From: Streptomyces sp. NBC_00358
Lineage (GTDB): Bacteria > Actinomycetota > Actinomycetes > Streptomycetales > Streptomycetaceae
Assembly (NCBI RefSeq): GCF_036099295.1
Contig: NZ_CP107976.1
Coordinates: 6,758,001-6,822,000, forward strand
Direction: 5' to 3'
Length of the DNA stretch: 64,000 bases
In this document: positions 10,093 to 19,681 of the stretch, in pieces
Numbering within the stretch: the stretch's first letter is position 1
How the letters are laid out: each line of letters starts with the position of its first letter
The notes under the pieces: model-generated
Database searches by the model: none
Told to the model about the DNA's origin: nothing
What the model saw: only the letters and a program-made list of their open reading frames with translations
Program-made: the position numbers and the translations under genes

Positions 10093-10665
10093 GTGAGCGG
10101 CAAACCCGAACTCAGGGGGCGGGCCGCCCGGCTCGCGCGGCTCCTCCCGGCCGGGGCCGGGCAGGCCGCCCGCACCCCCTTCGTGCTGCTGGTCGTCCTC
10201 CTGCTCGGCGGCGGTCTCATCGGTCTCCTCGTGCTGAACTCGGCACTCAGCGAAGGGGCGTTCCGCCTCGACGACCTCCAGAAGGAGACCAAGAGCCTGA
10301 CCGACGAGGAACAGGCCCTCCAGCGGGACGTGGACGCCTACTCCGCCCCGGACGCCCTCCAGCGCCGCGCCCGCGAACTCGGCATGATCCCCGGCGGCGA
10401 CCCGGCCTTCCTCGACCCCGACGGTACGGTCAAGGGCGTCCCCGGAGCGGCGGGCCGGCAGTCCGCCGCGCGGACCCCGATGAGCCCCGCGCCCGCCGTC
10501 CTCGCCCCCGTCCCGGCCGGCACCCCGAGCGCGGCCGCGATCCCGACGCGGAGCGCGGCACCCTCCTCCGCCTCGGCCACCACCCCGCGGCAGCCGTCCC
10601 CGGGCACGCCCACCGCCCGCGCGTCCGCCCCGTCCACGCAGCCCTCCACAACCCCCGGCAGGTGA
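10093..10665 (+). CDS. ftsL: FtsL-like septum protein
   Basis: A 190-aa bitopic membrane protein in the ftsL position between rsmH and ftsI. A basic cytosolic segment leads to one membrane helix (about residues 29-50, FVLLVVLLLGGGLIGLLVLN), then a short coiled-coil (about 56-95) with the FtsL/DivIC-style ARELGMI end. The last ~80 residues are an Ala/Pro/Ser/Thr-rich tail, far longer than in enteric FtsL but usual in streptomycetes. GTG 10093 has GGAGGAGG upstream. Its stop overlaps the ftsI start (GTGA). It should partner FtsQ and DivIC in the divisome. Confidence 0.88.
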   Translation: MSGKPELRGRAARLARLLPAGAGQAARTPFVLLVVLLLGGGLIGLLVLNSALSEGAFRLDDLQKETKSLTDEEQALQRDVDAYSAPDALQRRARELGMIPGGDPAFLDPDGTVKGVPGAAGRQSAARTPMSPAPAVLAPVPAGTPSAAAIPTRSAAPSSASATTPRQPSPGTPTARASAPSTQPSTTPGR

Positions 10666-12623
10666 CGGAAGTGTCCGACAGGGAACCGCCGCGCCGCCGA
10701 GTACCCGGCCCCGCCAGGCCCGTACGGCCCGGCGGCCGCAGCCGTCCGGGGCCCGGCGCCCGCCCCGTACGCCGGCCGGCCGCGAACCGCTCCGACGGCC
10801 CGCGCGTCATCCGGCTCGGCAGCCCCCGCCCCCGCCTGCGCATGGTCAGCCTCGCGCTGACCCTGGTGATGATCGCGTTCGTCGTACGGCTGCTCCAGGT
10901 GCAGGCCGTGGACGCGAGCACCTACGCGGCGAAGGCCGAGCAGAACCGCTACGTCGGGCGGACGCTGGCCGCCGAGCGCGGCGGGATCACCGACCGCGAC
11001 GGCGTCGAACTGGCGACGAGCGTGGACGCGTACGACATCACCGCGGACCCGACGATGTTCACGCGCGCGGCCACCAAGGTGGGGGACGCTCCCGAGCAGG
11101 CCGCCGCGCTCCTCGGTCCGATCATCGGCCAGGACGTGGACACCGTCGCCAGGAAGCTGCGGGCGAAGAACACCCGCTACACGCTCCTCGCGCACCGCCG
11201 CACCCCCCAGGTCTGGCAGCAGATCAAGGACCTGAAGAGCACGCTCGGCACCAAGGCCGAGACCGACCGGAACACCGTCAACGTCCTCGCGGGCGTCCTC
11301 GCGGTGCCGGCCAGCAAGCGCGTGTACCCCAACGGTGATCTCGCCGCCGGGATACTGGGCTGGGTCAACGCCGACGGCAAGGGCGGCGGCGGTATCGAGC
11401 AGCAGCTGAACAAACAGCTCACCGGCAAGGACGGCAAGATCCGCTACGCCCAGTCCGGCGGCCGCCAGGTGCCGACCGTGGGCTCCACCGAGACCCCCGC
11501 CGTGGCCGGCTCCGACGTCGAGCTGACCATCGACCGGGACATCCAGTGGGCCGCGCAGGACGCCATCACCCAGCAGGTGAAGGAGTCCAGGGCGGACCGC
11601 GGCTACGTGGTCGTGCAGGACACCAGGACCGGCCAGGTCCTCGCCATGGCCAACTCGCCCGGCTTCGACCCCAACGACCTCACCCAGGCCAACGCGGCGG
11701 CCATGGGCAACGCGGCCCTCCAGGACGCGTACGAGCCCGGCTCCACCGCCAAGCTGATGTCGATGGCCGCCGTCCTCCAGGAGAACGTGGCCACCCCCGA
11801 GACCCATGTCGTCGTGCCCAACCGGCTGCACCGCGGCGACCGGCTCTTCCAGGACGACATCGACCACAAGACCTGGGACCTCACGCTCAACGGAGTGCTC
11901 GCCAAGTCCAGCAACATCGGCACCATCCTGGCGACCGGCCAGCTCGGCAAGACCCAGAAACAGGCCGACGAGGTCCTCTACTCGTATCTGCGCAAGTTCG
12001 GCATCGGCAGTCATACCGGGCTCGGCTTCCCCGGGGAGACGGCCGGCATCCTCGCGCCCGCCGGCAAGTGGTCGACCTCGCAGCAGTTCACGATCCCTTT
12101 CGGTCAGGGCGTGTCGATCAACGCGATGCAGGCGGCCTCCGTCTACTCGACCATCGCCAACGGCGGCGTCCGCATCGAGCCGACCCTGGTACGCGGCACG
12201 AAGGGACCGGACGGCCGCTTCACACCCGCCGCCGCGCCCCGCAAGAACCGGGTCGTGAGCGAGAAGACGGCGAAGAGCCTCGCCCAGATGCTGGAGTCCG
12301 TGGTGGACGACGAGCAGGGCACGGGCATCAAGGCGCGCATCCCGGGGTACCGGGTCGCGGGCAAGACGGGTACGGCCAACCGCGTGGATCCGGCCACCGG
12401 CAAGTACCACGGATACACCTCCTCGTTCGCCGGATTCGCGCCCGCCGACAAGCCGCGGATCACCGTCTACTGCGCGATCCAGAACGCCACGAAGGGCAGC
12501 TACTACGGCGGCCAGATCTGCGGACCCGTGTTCAAGCAGGTGATGGAGTTCGCGCTGAAGACCCTTCAGGTCCCGCCCACCGGCGCCCGCGCGGCCCGGC
12601 TGCCCGTCTCGTTCGGGCCGTGA
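10662..12623 (+). CDS. ftsI: class B penicillin-binding protein 3, septal transpeptidase
   Basis: A 653-aa bitopic protein: disordered basic N-terminus, one membrane helix (about 60-80), pedestal domain, then the transpeptidase domain. The three active-site motifs are in order: S361-x-x-K (EPGSTAK), S416-S-N418 and K568-T-G. There are no C-terminal PASTA repeats. It crosslinks peptidoglycan at sporulation septa together with FtsW. The GTG start overlaps the ftsL stop by 4 nt. Confidence 0.95.
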   Translation: MTEVSDREPPRRRVPGPARPVRPGGRSRPGPGARPVRRPAANRSDGPRVIRLGSPRPRLRMVSLALTLVMIAFVVRLLQVQAVDASTYAAKAEQNRYVGRTLAAERGGITDRDGVELATSVDAYDITADPTMFTRAATKVGDAPEQAAALLGPIIGQDVDTVARKLRAKNTRYTLLAHRRTPQVWQQIKDLKSTLGTKAETDRNTVNVLAGVLAVPASKRVYPNGDLAAGILGWVNADGKGGGGIEQQLNKQLTGKDGKIRYAQSGGRQVPTVGSTETPAVAGSDVELTIDRDIQWAAQDAITQQVKESRADRGYVVVQDTRTGQVLAMANSPGFDPNDLTQANAAAMGNAALQDAYEPGSTAKLMSMAAVLQENVATPETHVVVPNRLHRGDRLFQDDIDHKTWDLTLNGVLAKSSNIGTILATGQLGKTQKQADEVLYSYLRKFGIGSHTGLGFPGETAGILAPAGKWSTSQQFTIPFGQGVSINAMQAASVYSTIANGGVRIEPTLVRGTKGPDGRFTPAAAPRKNRVVSEKTAKSLAQMLESVVDDEQGTGIKARIPGYRVAGKTGTANRVDPATGKYHGYTSSFAGFAPADKPRITVYCAIQNATKGSYYGGQICGPVFKQVMEFALKTLQVPPTGARAARLPVSFGP

Positions 12624-12670
12624 CCGCACGCCAAGATCAGCACCCACGCACAACGGACCAGGAACCACTC

Positions 12671-14338
12671 GTGACAACGATCACTCCGGACCCCGGGGAC
12701 CACTCCTCCCCGCACACCCCGTCCGCGCCCTCGCTTCGCCCCGGCGGGGGTGAGCCCGGTACGCTCACCGCCGTGCCACAAGCTGATCAGTCCCAAACCA
12801 CCCAGAAGGGCGCTCCTGTGACATATCCGGGGCCGCCGCGGCCGGTTCACGTCTCCGCCATCCACCTCGCGGAGCTGGCCGATCAGCTGGGCGCCGAACA
12901 GCCGGGGAGCGAAGCCGGGGTCACGGGCATCACCCATGACTCCCGCGCGGTGCGACCCGGCGACGTGTACGCCGCCCTTCCCGGCGCGCGACTGCACGGC
13001 GCCGACTTCGTGACCCAGGCGGCCGGCCTCGGCGCCGTCGCCGTCCTCACCGACCCGACCGGCGCCCAGCGCGCCGCGGCCACCGGTCTGCCGGTCCTCG
13101 TCGTCGAGGACCCGCGCGGATCGATGGGCGAGCTCGCGGCCACCATCTACGGCCACCCGGGCCGCGATCTCCTCCAGATCGGCATCACCGGCACCTCCGG
13201 CAAGACCACGACGGCCTACCTCGTCGAGGGCGGCCTGAGGACGGTCCGCTCCACCGGGCTGATCGGCACGGTCGAGATGCGCATCGGCGACGAGCGCATC
13301 AAGTCGGAGCGCACCACGCCCGAGGCCACCGACCTGCAGGCCCTGTTCGCCGTCATGCGCGAGCGCGGCGTCGACTCGGTGGCGATGGAGGTCTCCAGCC
13401 ACGCGCTGGTCCTCGGCCGCGTCGACGGCTGCGTCTTCGACGTCGCGGTCTTCAACAACCTCAGCCCGGAACACATGGAGTTCCACACGGGCATGGAGGA
13501 CTACTTCCAGGCCAAGGCGCAGCTGTTCACGGCCCGGCGCAGCCGGCTCGGCGTGGTCAACCTGGACGACGAGTACGGCCGCCGGCTCGCCGAGGAGGCC
13601 ACCGTCCCGGTCGTCACCTTCTCCGCGGAGGGCCACCCGGACGCCGACTGGCGCGCCGAGGACGTGGAAGTCGGCCCGATGGACTCGACGTTCACCGCGG
13701 TCGGACCCAAGGGTGAGCGGATCACCGCCCGCTCACCCCTCGCCGGCCCCTTCAACGTGGCGAACACCCTCGCCGCGATCGTCGCCCTCGCGGTCGCCGG
13801 GCTCGACCCGCAGACCGCGGCCGACGGTGTGGCCGCCGTCCCCGGGGTCCCGGGCCGGCTGGAGCGCGTGGACGAGGGCCAGCCCTACCTCGCCGTCGTC
13901 GACTACGCCCACAAGACGGACGCCGTCGAATCCGTCCTGCGCGCCCTGCGCAAGGTGACCGAGGGCAGCCTGCACGTGGTGCTCGGCTGCGGCGGCGACC
14001 GTGACAGGACCAAGCGGAAGCCGATGGGCGCGGCCGTGGCCCGGCTCGCCGACACCGCCGTACTGACGTCCGACAACCCCCGTTCCGAGGACCCGCTGGC
14101 GATCCTCGCCACGATGCTCGCGGGCGCCGCCGAAGTGCCGGCGCACGAGCGCGGCGAGGTCCAGGTCTTCGAGGACCGGGCCGCCGCCATCGCCGCGGCC
14201 GTCGCGCGCGCAAAGCCGGGCGACACCGTGCTGGTCGCGGGCAAGGGCCACGAACAGGGCCAGGACATCGCCGGGGTGGTGCGTCCCTTCGACGACCGCC
14301 AAGTGCTTCGCGAAGCAATCCAGCAGACCCAGGGATGA
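12671..14338 (+). CDS. murE: UDP-MurNAc-dipeptide--diaminopimelate ligase
   Basis: About 555 aa; adds diaminopimelate to UDP-MurNAc-L-Ala-D-Glu. P-loop GITGTSGKTTTAY (T173-T179 region), central motif HALVLGRVDGC, and the amino-acid specificity motif D468-N-P-R471 typical of DAP-adding enzymes. Streptomycetes use LL-DAP; the motif does not tell the isomer. GTG 12671 has AGGA 8 nt upstream but gives ~50 unusual, low-complexity residues; an in-frame GTG at 12818 (VTYPGPPRPV) is a possible shorter start. Followed 4 nt later by murF. Confidence 0.94.
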   Translation: MTTITPDPGDHSSPHTPSAPSLRPGGGEPGTLTAVPQADQSQTTQKGAPVTYPGPPRPVHVSAIHLAELADQLGAEQPGSEAGVTGITHDSRAVRPGDVYAALPGARLHGADFVTQAAGLGAVAVLTDPTGAQRAAATGLPVLVVEDPRGSMGELAATIYGHPGRDLLQIGITGTSGKTTTAYLVEGGLRTVRSTGLIGTVEMRIGDERIKSERTTPEATDLQALFAVMRERGVDSVAMEVSSHALVLGRVDGCVFDVAVFNNLSPEHMEFHTGMEDYFQAKAQLFTARRSRLGVVNLDDEYGRRLAEEATVPVVTFSAEGHPDADWRAEDVEVGPMDSTFTAVGPKGERITARSPLAGPFNVANTLAAIVALAVAGLDPQTAADGVAAVPGVPGRLERVDEGQPYLAVVDYAHKTDAVESVLRALRKVTEGSLHVVLGCGGDRDRTKRKPMGAAVARLADTAVLTSDNPRSEDPLAILATMLAGAAEVPAHERGEVQVFEDRAAAIAAAVARAKPGDTVLVAGKGHEQGQDIAGVVRPFDDRQVLREAIQQTQG

Positions 14339-14342
14339 ACTT

Positions 14343-15764
14343 GTGATCGCCCTCTCTCTCGCCGAGATCGCAGCAGTCGTCGGCGGGCAGACGTACGACA
14401 TACCGGATCCGGCGGTACAGGTCACCGGACCGGTCGTCAGGGACTCCCGTGAAGTGGAGCCCGGCAGTCTCTTCGTCGCCTTCGTAGGCGAACGCGTGGA
14501 CGGCCACGACTACGCCGAGGCGGTGATCGGAGCCGGCGCGGCCGCCGTCCTGGCGTCCCGCCCCGTCGGCGTGCCCGCCATCGTCGTCGACGACGTGCAG
14601 ACGGCCCTCGGCGCCCTCGCCCGCCATGTCGTCGAACGGCTCGGCGCGACCCTCGTGGCCCTCACCGGTTCCGCGGGCAAGACCAGCACCAAGGACCTGA
14701 TCGCCCAGGTGCTGCGGAGCAAGGCGCCGACCGTCTTCACCCCCGGCTCCCTCAACAACGAGATCGGACTGCCGCTCACCGCGCTCAGCGCCACCGAGGA
14801 GACGAAGTTCCTCGTGCTGGAGATGGGCGCCCGCGGCATCGGCCACATCCGCTACCTGACGGGTCTCACCCCGCCGAGGATCGGTCTCGTCCTCAACGTC
14901 GGCACCGCCCACATCGGCGAGTTCGGCGGCCGTGAGCAGATCGCGCAAGCAAAGGGCGAGCTCGTCGAGAGCCTCCCCGAGGACGGCGCCGCGGTCCTCA
15001 ACGCCGACGATCCCCTCGTACGCGCCATGGCCTCCCGCACGAAAGCGCGCGTGATCCTCTTCGGAGAGTCCGACGAAGCGGACGTACGGGCCGAGAACGT
15101 CCGGCTCACGGAGAGCGGACAGCCTTCCTTCAGTCTTCGCACACCCTCCGGGTGCAGTGATGTGACCATGCGCCTGTACGGTGAGCACCACGTGTCGAAC
15201 GCGCTCGCCGCGGCCGCCGTCGCCCATGAGCTGGGCATGTCCGCAGACGAGATCGCCCGCGCGCTCTCCGAGGCGGGCTCCCTCTCCCGCTGGCGGATGG
15301 AGGTCACCGAGCGTCCGGACGGCGTGACGGTCGTCAACGACGCCTACAACGCGAACCCCGAGTCCATGCGAGCCGCCCTGCGCGCGCTCGCGGCGATGGG
15401 CACAGCCCGTCGGGCACAAGGGGGTCGTACGTGGGCGGTGCTCGGTCAGATGGCCGAGCTCGGGGACGAGGCGCTCGCCGAGCACGACGCGGTCGGACGG
15501 CTTGCCGTCCGGCTCAATGTCGGCAAGCTCGTCGCGGTTGGGGGCAGGGAAGCGTCCTGGCTGCAACTGGGCGCATATAACGAGGGTTCGTGGGGTGAGG
15601 AGTCGGTGCACGTGTCCGACGCACAGGCGGCTGTCGACCTGTTGCGCAGTGAGCTGCGCCCAGGGGACGTCGTGCTCGTGAAGGCGTCCAGGTCCGTCGG
15701 GCTGGAACGGGTGGCGCTCGCGCTGCTCTCCGACGGTACCGAGGGTGAGGTTTCCGCCCGATGA
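14343..15764 (+). CDS. murF: UDP-MurNAc-tripeptide--D-Ala-D-Ala ligase
   Basis: A 473-aa Mur ligase that adds D-Ala-D-Ala to the UDP-MurNAc-tripeptide. Three domains: N-terminal UDP-binding part with VTGPVVRDSREVEPGSLFVA, ATPase domain with P-loop ALTGSAGKTSTKDLI and the conserved FTPGSLNNEIGLPLT, and the C-terminal domain with VVNDAYNANPESMRAAL. GTG 14343 sits 4 nt after murE. The stop codon overlaps the mraY ATG. Confidence 0.95.
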   Translation: MIALSLAEIAAVVGGQTYDIPDPAVQVTGPVVRDSREVEPGSLFVAFVGERVDGHDYAEAVIGAGAAAVLASRPVGVPAIVVDDVQTALGALARHVVERLGATLVALTGSAGKTSTKDLIAQVLRSKAPTVFTPGSLNNEIGLPLTALSATEETKFLVLEMGARGIGHIRYLTGLTPPRIGLVLNVGTAHIGEFGGREQIAQAKGELVESLPEDGAAVLNADDPLVRAMASRTKARVILFGESDEADVRAENVRLTESGQPSFSLRTPSGCSDVTMRLYGEHHVSNALAAAAVAHELGMSADEIARALSEAGSLSRWRMEVTERPDGVTVVNDAYNANPESMRAALRALAAMGTARRAQGGRTWAVLGQMAELGDEALAEHDAVGRLAVRLNVGKLVAVGGREASWLQLGAYNEGSWGEESVHVSDAQAAVDLLRSELRPGDVVLVKASRSVGLERVALALLSDGTEGEVSAR

Positions 15765-16834
15765 TGAAGCAGATCCTGTTCGCGGGAGTCATTGGCCTGT
15801 TCCTGACTCTGGTCGGCACTCCGCTGCTGATCAAGCTGCTGGCCCGCAAGGGCTACGGCCAGTACATCCGCGACGACGGCCCGCGTGAGCACGCCAGCAA
15901 GCGCGGTACGCCGACCATGGGTGGTATCGCCTTCATCCTCGCGACGATCATCGCGTACTTCCTGTCCAAGGTGATCACGGGTTATCCGCCCACCTTCTCG
16001 GGCCTGCTGGTGCTCGGCCTGATGGCGGGCATGGGCCTGGTCGGCTTCCTGGACGACTACATCAAGATCATCAAGCGGCGCTCGCTCGGCCTGCGGGCCA
16101 AGGCGAAGATGGCCGGACAGCTGATCGTGGGCATCAGCTTCGCGGTGCTGGCGCTGATGTTCGCCGACAACCGCGGCAACACCCCGGCGTCCACGAAGCT
16201 GTCCTTCGTCCAGGACTTCGGCTGGTCCATCGGCCCGGTGCTGTTCGTGGTCTGGGCGCTGTTCATGATCCTCGCCATGTCGAACGGCGTGAACCTGACG
16301 GACGGTCTGGACGGCCTCGCCACCGGCGCCGCCACGATGGTCTTCGGCGCCTACACCTTCATCGGCGTCTGGCAGTTCCAGGAGTCCTGCGCCAACGCGC
16401 AGACCCTGACCAACCCGGCCGCCTGCTACGAGGTACGAGATCCACTCGACCTCGCGGTGGTCGCCTCCGCCCTGATGGGAGCCTGCTTCGGCTTCCTGTG
16501 GTGGAACACCTCGCCGGCCAAGATCTTCATGGGTGACACCGGTTCGCTGGCCCTCGGCGGCGCGCTCGCCGGTCTCGCGATCTGCTCCCGCACGGAGATC
16601 CTGGTCGCCCTGCTCGGCGGCCTCTTCGTCCTCATCACGATGTCGGTGGTCATCCAGGTCGGCTCCTTCAAGCTGACCGGGAAACGCGTCTTCCGCATGG
16701 CCCCACTACAGCACCACTTCGAACTCAAGGGGTGGTCCGAAGTCCTTGTGGTGGTCCGCTTCTGGATCATCCAGGGCATGTGCGTCATCGTCGGACTCGG
16801 CCTCTTCTACGCAGGATGGGCAGCCAAGAAGTGA
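15761..16834 (+). CDS. mraY: phospho-MurNAc-pentapeptide translocase (lipid I synthase)
   Basis: A 357-aa polytopic membrane enzyme (about ten helices) that moves phospho-MurNAc-pentapeptide onto undecaprenyl phosphate. Signature motifs: KRGTPTMGGIAFI, VGFLDDYIKI with the catalytic aspartates, NLTDGLDGLATG, KIFMGDTGSLALGG and FRMAPLQHHFELKGW. ATG 15761 overlaps the murF stop (ATGA); a second ATG follows immediately. The stop overlaps the murD GTG. Confidence 0.97.
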   Translation: MMKQILFAGVIGLFLTLVGTPLLIKLLARKGYGQYIRDDGPREHASKRGTPTMGGIAFILATIIAYFLSKVITGYPPTFSGLLVLGLMAGMGLVGFLDDYIKIIKRRSLGLRAKAKMAGQLIVGISFAVLALMFADNRGNTPASTKLSFVQDFGWSIGPVLFVVWALFMILAMSNGVNLTDGLDGLATGAATMVFGAYTFIGVWQFQESCANAQTLTNPAACYEVRDPLDLAVVASALMGACFGFLWWNTSPAKIFMGDTGSLALGGALAGLAICSRTEILVALLGGLFVLITMSVVIQVGSFKLTGKRVFRMAPLQHHFELKGWSEVLVVVRFWIIQGMCVIVGLGLFYAGWAAKK

Positions 16835-18243
16835 CCAACTGGCAGGGCACGAACGTCACCGTCGCCGGCCTGGGCGTCTCGGGCATCCCGGCCGCCAAGG
16901 TCCTGCACGGCCTCGGCGCAGTCGTCACCGTCGTCAACGACGGGGACGACGAAAGGGCCCGGGCGCAGGCCGCGGAACTGGAGGCGCTCGGCGTCACCGT
17001 GCGCCTCGGTGACGGCGCGACCCTGCCCGAGGGCACCGAGCTCATCGTGACCGCGCCCGGCTGGCAGCCCGGCAAGCCGCTGTTCGCCGCGGCCGCCGCG
17101 GCGGGCGTCCCGGTCTGGGGCGACGTCGAACTCGCCTGGCGGCTGCGGGAACTGGACGGCAGGAAGCCCGCGCCCTGGCTCGCGGTCACCGGCACCAACG
17201 GCAAGACCACGACCGTCCAGATGCTCGCCTCCATCCTGAAGGCGGCGGGTCTGCGCACCGCGGCTGTCGGCAACATCGGCGTCTCCCTCCTCGACGCCGT
17301 CCTCGGCGACGAGGAGTACGACGTCCTCGCGGTCGAACTCTCCAGCTACCAGCTCCACTGGGCGCCCTCGCTGCGCGCCCACTCCGCGGCCGTCCTGAAC
17401 CTCGCGCCCGACCATCTCGACTGGCACGGCTCCATGGAGGCGTACGCCGCCGACAAGGGCCGTGTCTACGAGGGCAATCGGGTCGCCTGCGTCTACAACG
17501 TGGCCGACAAGGCCACCGAGGACCTGGTGCGCGCGGCGGACGTCGAGGAGGGCTGCCGGGCGGTCGGCTTCACCCTCGGCGCTCCCGGACCGTCCCAACT
17601 CGGCGTCGTGGACGGCATCCTGGTCGACCGAGCCTTCGTCGAGAACCGGCAGAAGAACGCCCAGGAGCTGGCGGAGGTCTCCGACGTCCGTCCGTCCGCC
17701 CCGCACAACATCGCCAACGCTCTTGCCGCGGCTGCCCTCGCGCGCGCCTTCGGGGTGCCTCCCCGGGCCGTACGGGACGGACTGCGGGACTTCACCCCGG
17801 ACGCCCACCGCATCGCGCACGTCGCCGATGTGGACCGGGTCGCCTACGTCGACGACTCCAAGGCCACCAACACGCATGCCGCGGAAGCCTCCTTGGCGGC
17901 CTACGAGTCGATCGTGTGGATCGCCGGCGGACTCGCCAAGGGTGCGACCTTCGACGAGCTGGTCGCCCGGTCGGCGAAGCGGCTGAGGGGTGTCGTCCTG
18001 ATCGGCGCGGACCGCGCGCTGATCCGCGAAGCCCTGGCGCGACACGCACCGGAAGTACCCGTCGTCGAGCTCGACCGGACCGACACTGGGGCGATGCTCG
18101 CGGCTGTTCAGGAGGCCAGGAGGCTCGCCGAGCCCGGGGACACGGTACTGCTGGCCCCGGCCTGCGCGTCCATGGACATGTTCGCCAACTACAACAAGCG
18201 CGGTGACGCGTTCGCGGAGGCGGTCCGCGAACTCGGCGCCTGA
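16831..18243 (+). CDS. murD: UDP-MurNAc-L-alanine--D-glutamate ligase
   Basis: About 470 aa; cytosolic Mur ligase adding D-Glu. N-terminal VTVAGLGVSGIPAAKVL, P-loop AVTGTNGKTTTVQML, LAPDHLDWHGSMEAYA, and C-terminal HRIAHVADVDRVAYVDDSKATN are all family marks. GTG 16831 is chosen for its 4-nt overlap with the mraY stop; ATG 16816 (MGSQEV) inside mraY is a possible longer start. Confidence 0.95.
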   Translation: MTNWQGTNVTVAGLGVSGIPAAKVLHGLGAVVTVVNDGDDERARAQAAELEALGVTVRLGDGATLPEGTELIVTAPGWQPGKPLFAAAAAAGVPVWGDVELAWRLRELDGRKPAPWLAVTGTNGKTTTVQMLASILKAAGLRTAAVGNIGVSLLDAVLGDEEYDVLAVELSSYQLHWAPSLRAHSAAVLNLAPDHLDWHGSMEAYAADKGRVYEGNRVACVYNVADKATEDLVRAADVEEGCRAVGFTLGAPGPSQLGVVDGILVDRAFVENRQKNAQELAEVSDVRPSAPHNIANALAAAALARAFGVPPRAVRDGLRDFTPDAHRIAHVADVDRVAYVDDSKATNTHAAEASLAAYESIVWIAGGLAKGATFDELVARSAKRLRGVVLIGADRALIREALARHAPEVPVVELDRTDTGAMLAAVQEARRLAEPGDTVLLAPACASMDMFANYNKRGDAFAEAVRELGA

Positions 18244-18282
18244 CCCGGCCGCCTCGCCGGGCGAACTGGGAGGGACGGACGC

Positions 18283-18321
18283 GTGACATCGTTGTGGCCC
18301 GGAGACGCCGATGCCCACTAG
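18283..18321 (+). other. possible 12-codon upstream ORF overlapping the ftsW start
   Basis: GTG at 18283 follows GGGAGGGA (18268-18275) by 7 nt and opens a 12-codon frame (VTSLWPGDADAH) that stops with TAG at 18319-18321, ten bases past the A of the ftsW ATG at 18311 and in another frame. ftsW has its own GGAG at 18301. It could couple ftsW translation to murD or be an accident; only the arrangement is seen. Confidence 0.35.
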
Positions 18322-19675
18322 CCGTACCGGCCGGCCTCCCGTGCAGCGGGCCGGCCGGCGGCCCGCCGTCGCCGGGGTGCCGCGCGACAACCCCGTACGC
18401 CGACTCCTCACGCGCGCCCGCAAGGCCTGGGACCGGCCGCTGACCGCGTACTACCTGATCCTCGGCGGCAGCCTGCTGATCACCGTGCTGGGGCTCGTGA
18501 TGGTCTACTCGGCCTCGCAGATCACGGCGCTCCAGCTGTCGTTGCCCGGGTCGTTCTTCTTCCGCAAGCAGTTCCTGGCCGCCCTGATCGGCGGTGTCCT
18601 GCTGTTCGGCGCCTCACGGATGCCGGTGAAACTGCACCGGGCGCTGGCCTACCCGATCCTGGCGGGCGCCGTCTTCATGATGGCCCTGGTGCAGGTGCCC
18701 GGGATAGGGATCTCCGTCAACGGCAACCAGAACTGGATCTCGCTGGGCGGCTCGTTCCAGATCCAGCCCAGTGAGTTCGGCAAGCTCGCGCTCGTGCTCT
18801 GGGGCGCCGACCTGCTCGCCCGCAAGCAGGACAAGCGGCTGCTGGCCCAGTGGAAGCACATGCTGGTGCCGCTCGTTCCCGTCGCCTTCATGCTGCTCGG
18901 GCTGATCATGCTCGGCGGCGACATGGGCACGGCGATCATCCTCACGGCCATCCTGTTCGGGCTGCTGTGGCTGGCCGGAGCGCCCACCCGGCTCTTCGTG
19001 GGCGTCCTGTCCGTCGCCCTGGCCATCGGCTTCGTCCTCATCAAGACGAGCCCCAACCGCATGTCCCGGCTGGGCTGCATCGGCGCCACCGAACCGGGCC
19101 CGCACGACACCTGCTGGCAGGCCGTGCACGGCATCTACGCCCTCGCCTCCGGCGGGCTCTTCGGCTCCGGCCTCGGCGCCAGTGTGGAGAAATGGGGCCA
19201 ACTGCCCGAAGCGCACACCGACTTCATCTTCGCCATCACTGGGGAGGAACTGGGCCTCGCGGGGACGCTGTCGGTGCTCGCCCTCTTCGCGGCTCTAGGC
19301 TATGCGGGTATCCGCGTGGCCGGACGCACGGAGGACCCCTTCGTGAGGTATGCCGCGGGAGGCGTGACCACCTGGATCACGGCCCAGGCCGTGATCAACA
19401 TCGGTGCGGTGCTCGGTCTGCTGCCGATCGCCGGTGTCCCGCTCCCGCTGTTCTCCTACGGGGGTTCCGCCCTGCTGCCGGCCATGTTCGCCATCGGGTT
19501 GCTGATCGCCTTCGCGCGTGACGACCCCGCTGCGCGGGCGGCTCTCGCGATGCGGCAACCCCGCTTTGGCAGAAAGCGGGGTGCGGTGAGAGAGTCCGCA
19601 AGGGCCGCGGGGCCCCGGAGATGGAACACGATGAGACGGCGTGCCTCTGCGGCGCGTTCGTCCGGAGAGCGGTGA
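18311..19675 (+). CDS. ftsW: septal peptidoglycan polymerase (SEDS family)
   Basis: A 454-aa membrane protein with about ten helices, the SEDS glycosyltransferase that pairs with FtsI. Recognisable segments: GLVMVYSASQITAL, FFRKQFLAALIG, NGNQNWISLGGSFQIQPSE, LGGDMGTAII, the extracellular stretch before EAHTDFIFAITGEELG with its catalytic-loop Asp, and GLLPIAGVPLPLFSYGGSALL. A disordered basic tail of ~55 residues follows. ATG 18311 has GGAG 6 nt upstream. GACAC pentamers (WhiA-type core) occur at 18085 and 18137 in murD. Confidence 0.95.
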   Translation: MPTSRTGRPPVQRAGRRPAVAGVPRDNPVRRLLTRARKAWDRPLTAYYLILGGSLLITVLGLVMVYSASQITALQLSLPGSFFFRKQFLAALIGGVLLFGASRMPVKLHRALAYPILAGAVFMMALVQVPGIGISVNGNQNWISLGGSFQIQPSEFGKLALVLWGADLLARKQDKRLLAQWKHMLVPLVPVAFMLLGLIMLGGDMGTAIILTAILFGLLWLAGAPTRLFVGVLSVALAIGFVLIKTSPNRMSRLGCIGATEPGPHDTCWQAVHGIYALASGGLFGSGLGASVEKWGQLPEAHTDFIFAITGEELGLAGTLSVLALFAALGYAGIRVAGRTEDPFVRYAAGGVTTWITAQAVINIGAVLGLLPIAGVPLPLFSYGGSALLPAMFAIGLLIAFARDDPAARAALAMRQPRFGRKRGAVRESARAAGPRRWNTMRRRASAARSSGER

Positions 19676-19681
19676 ATTTCG

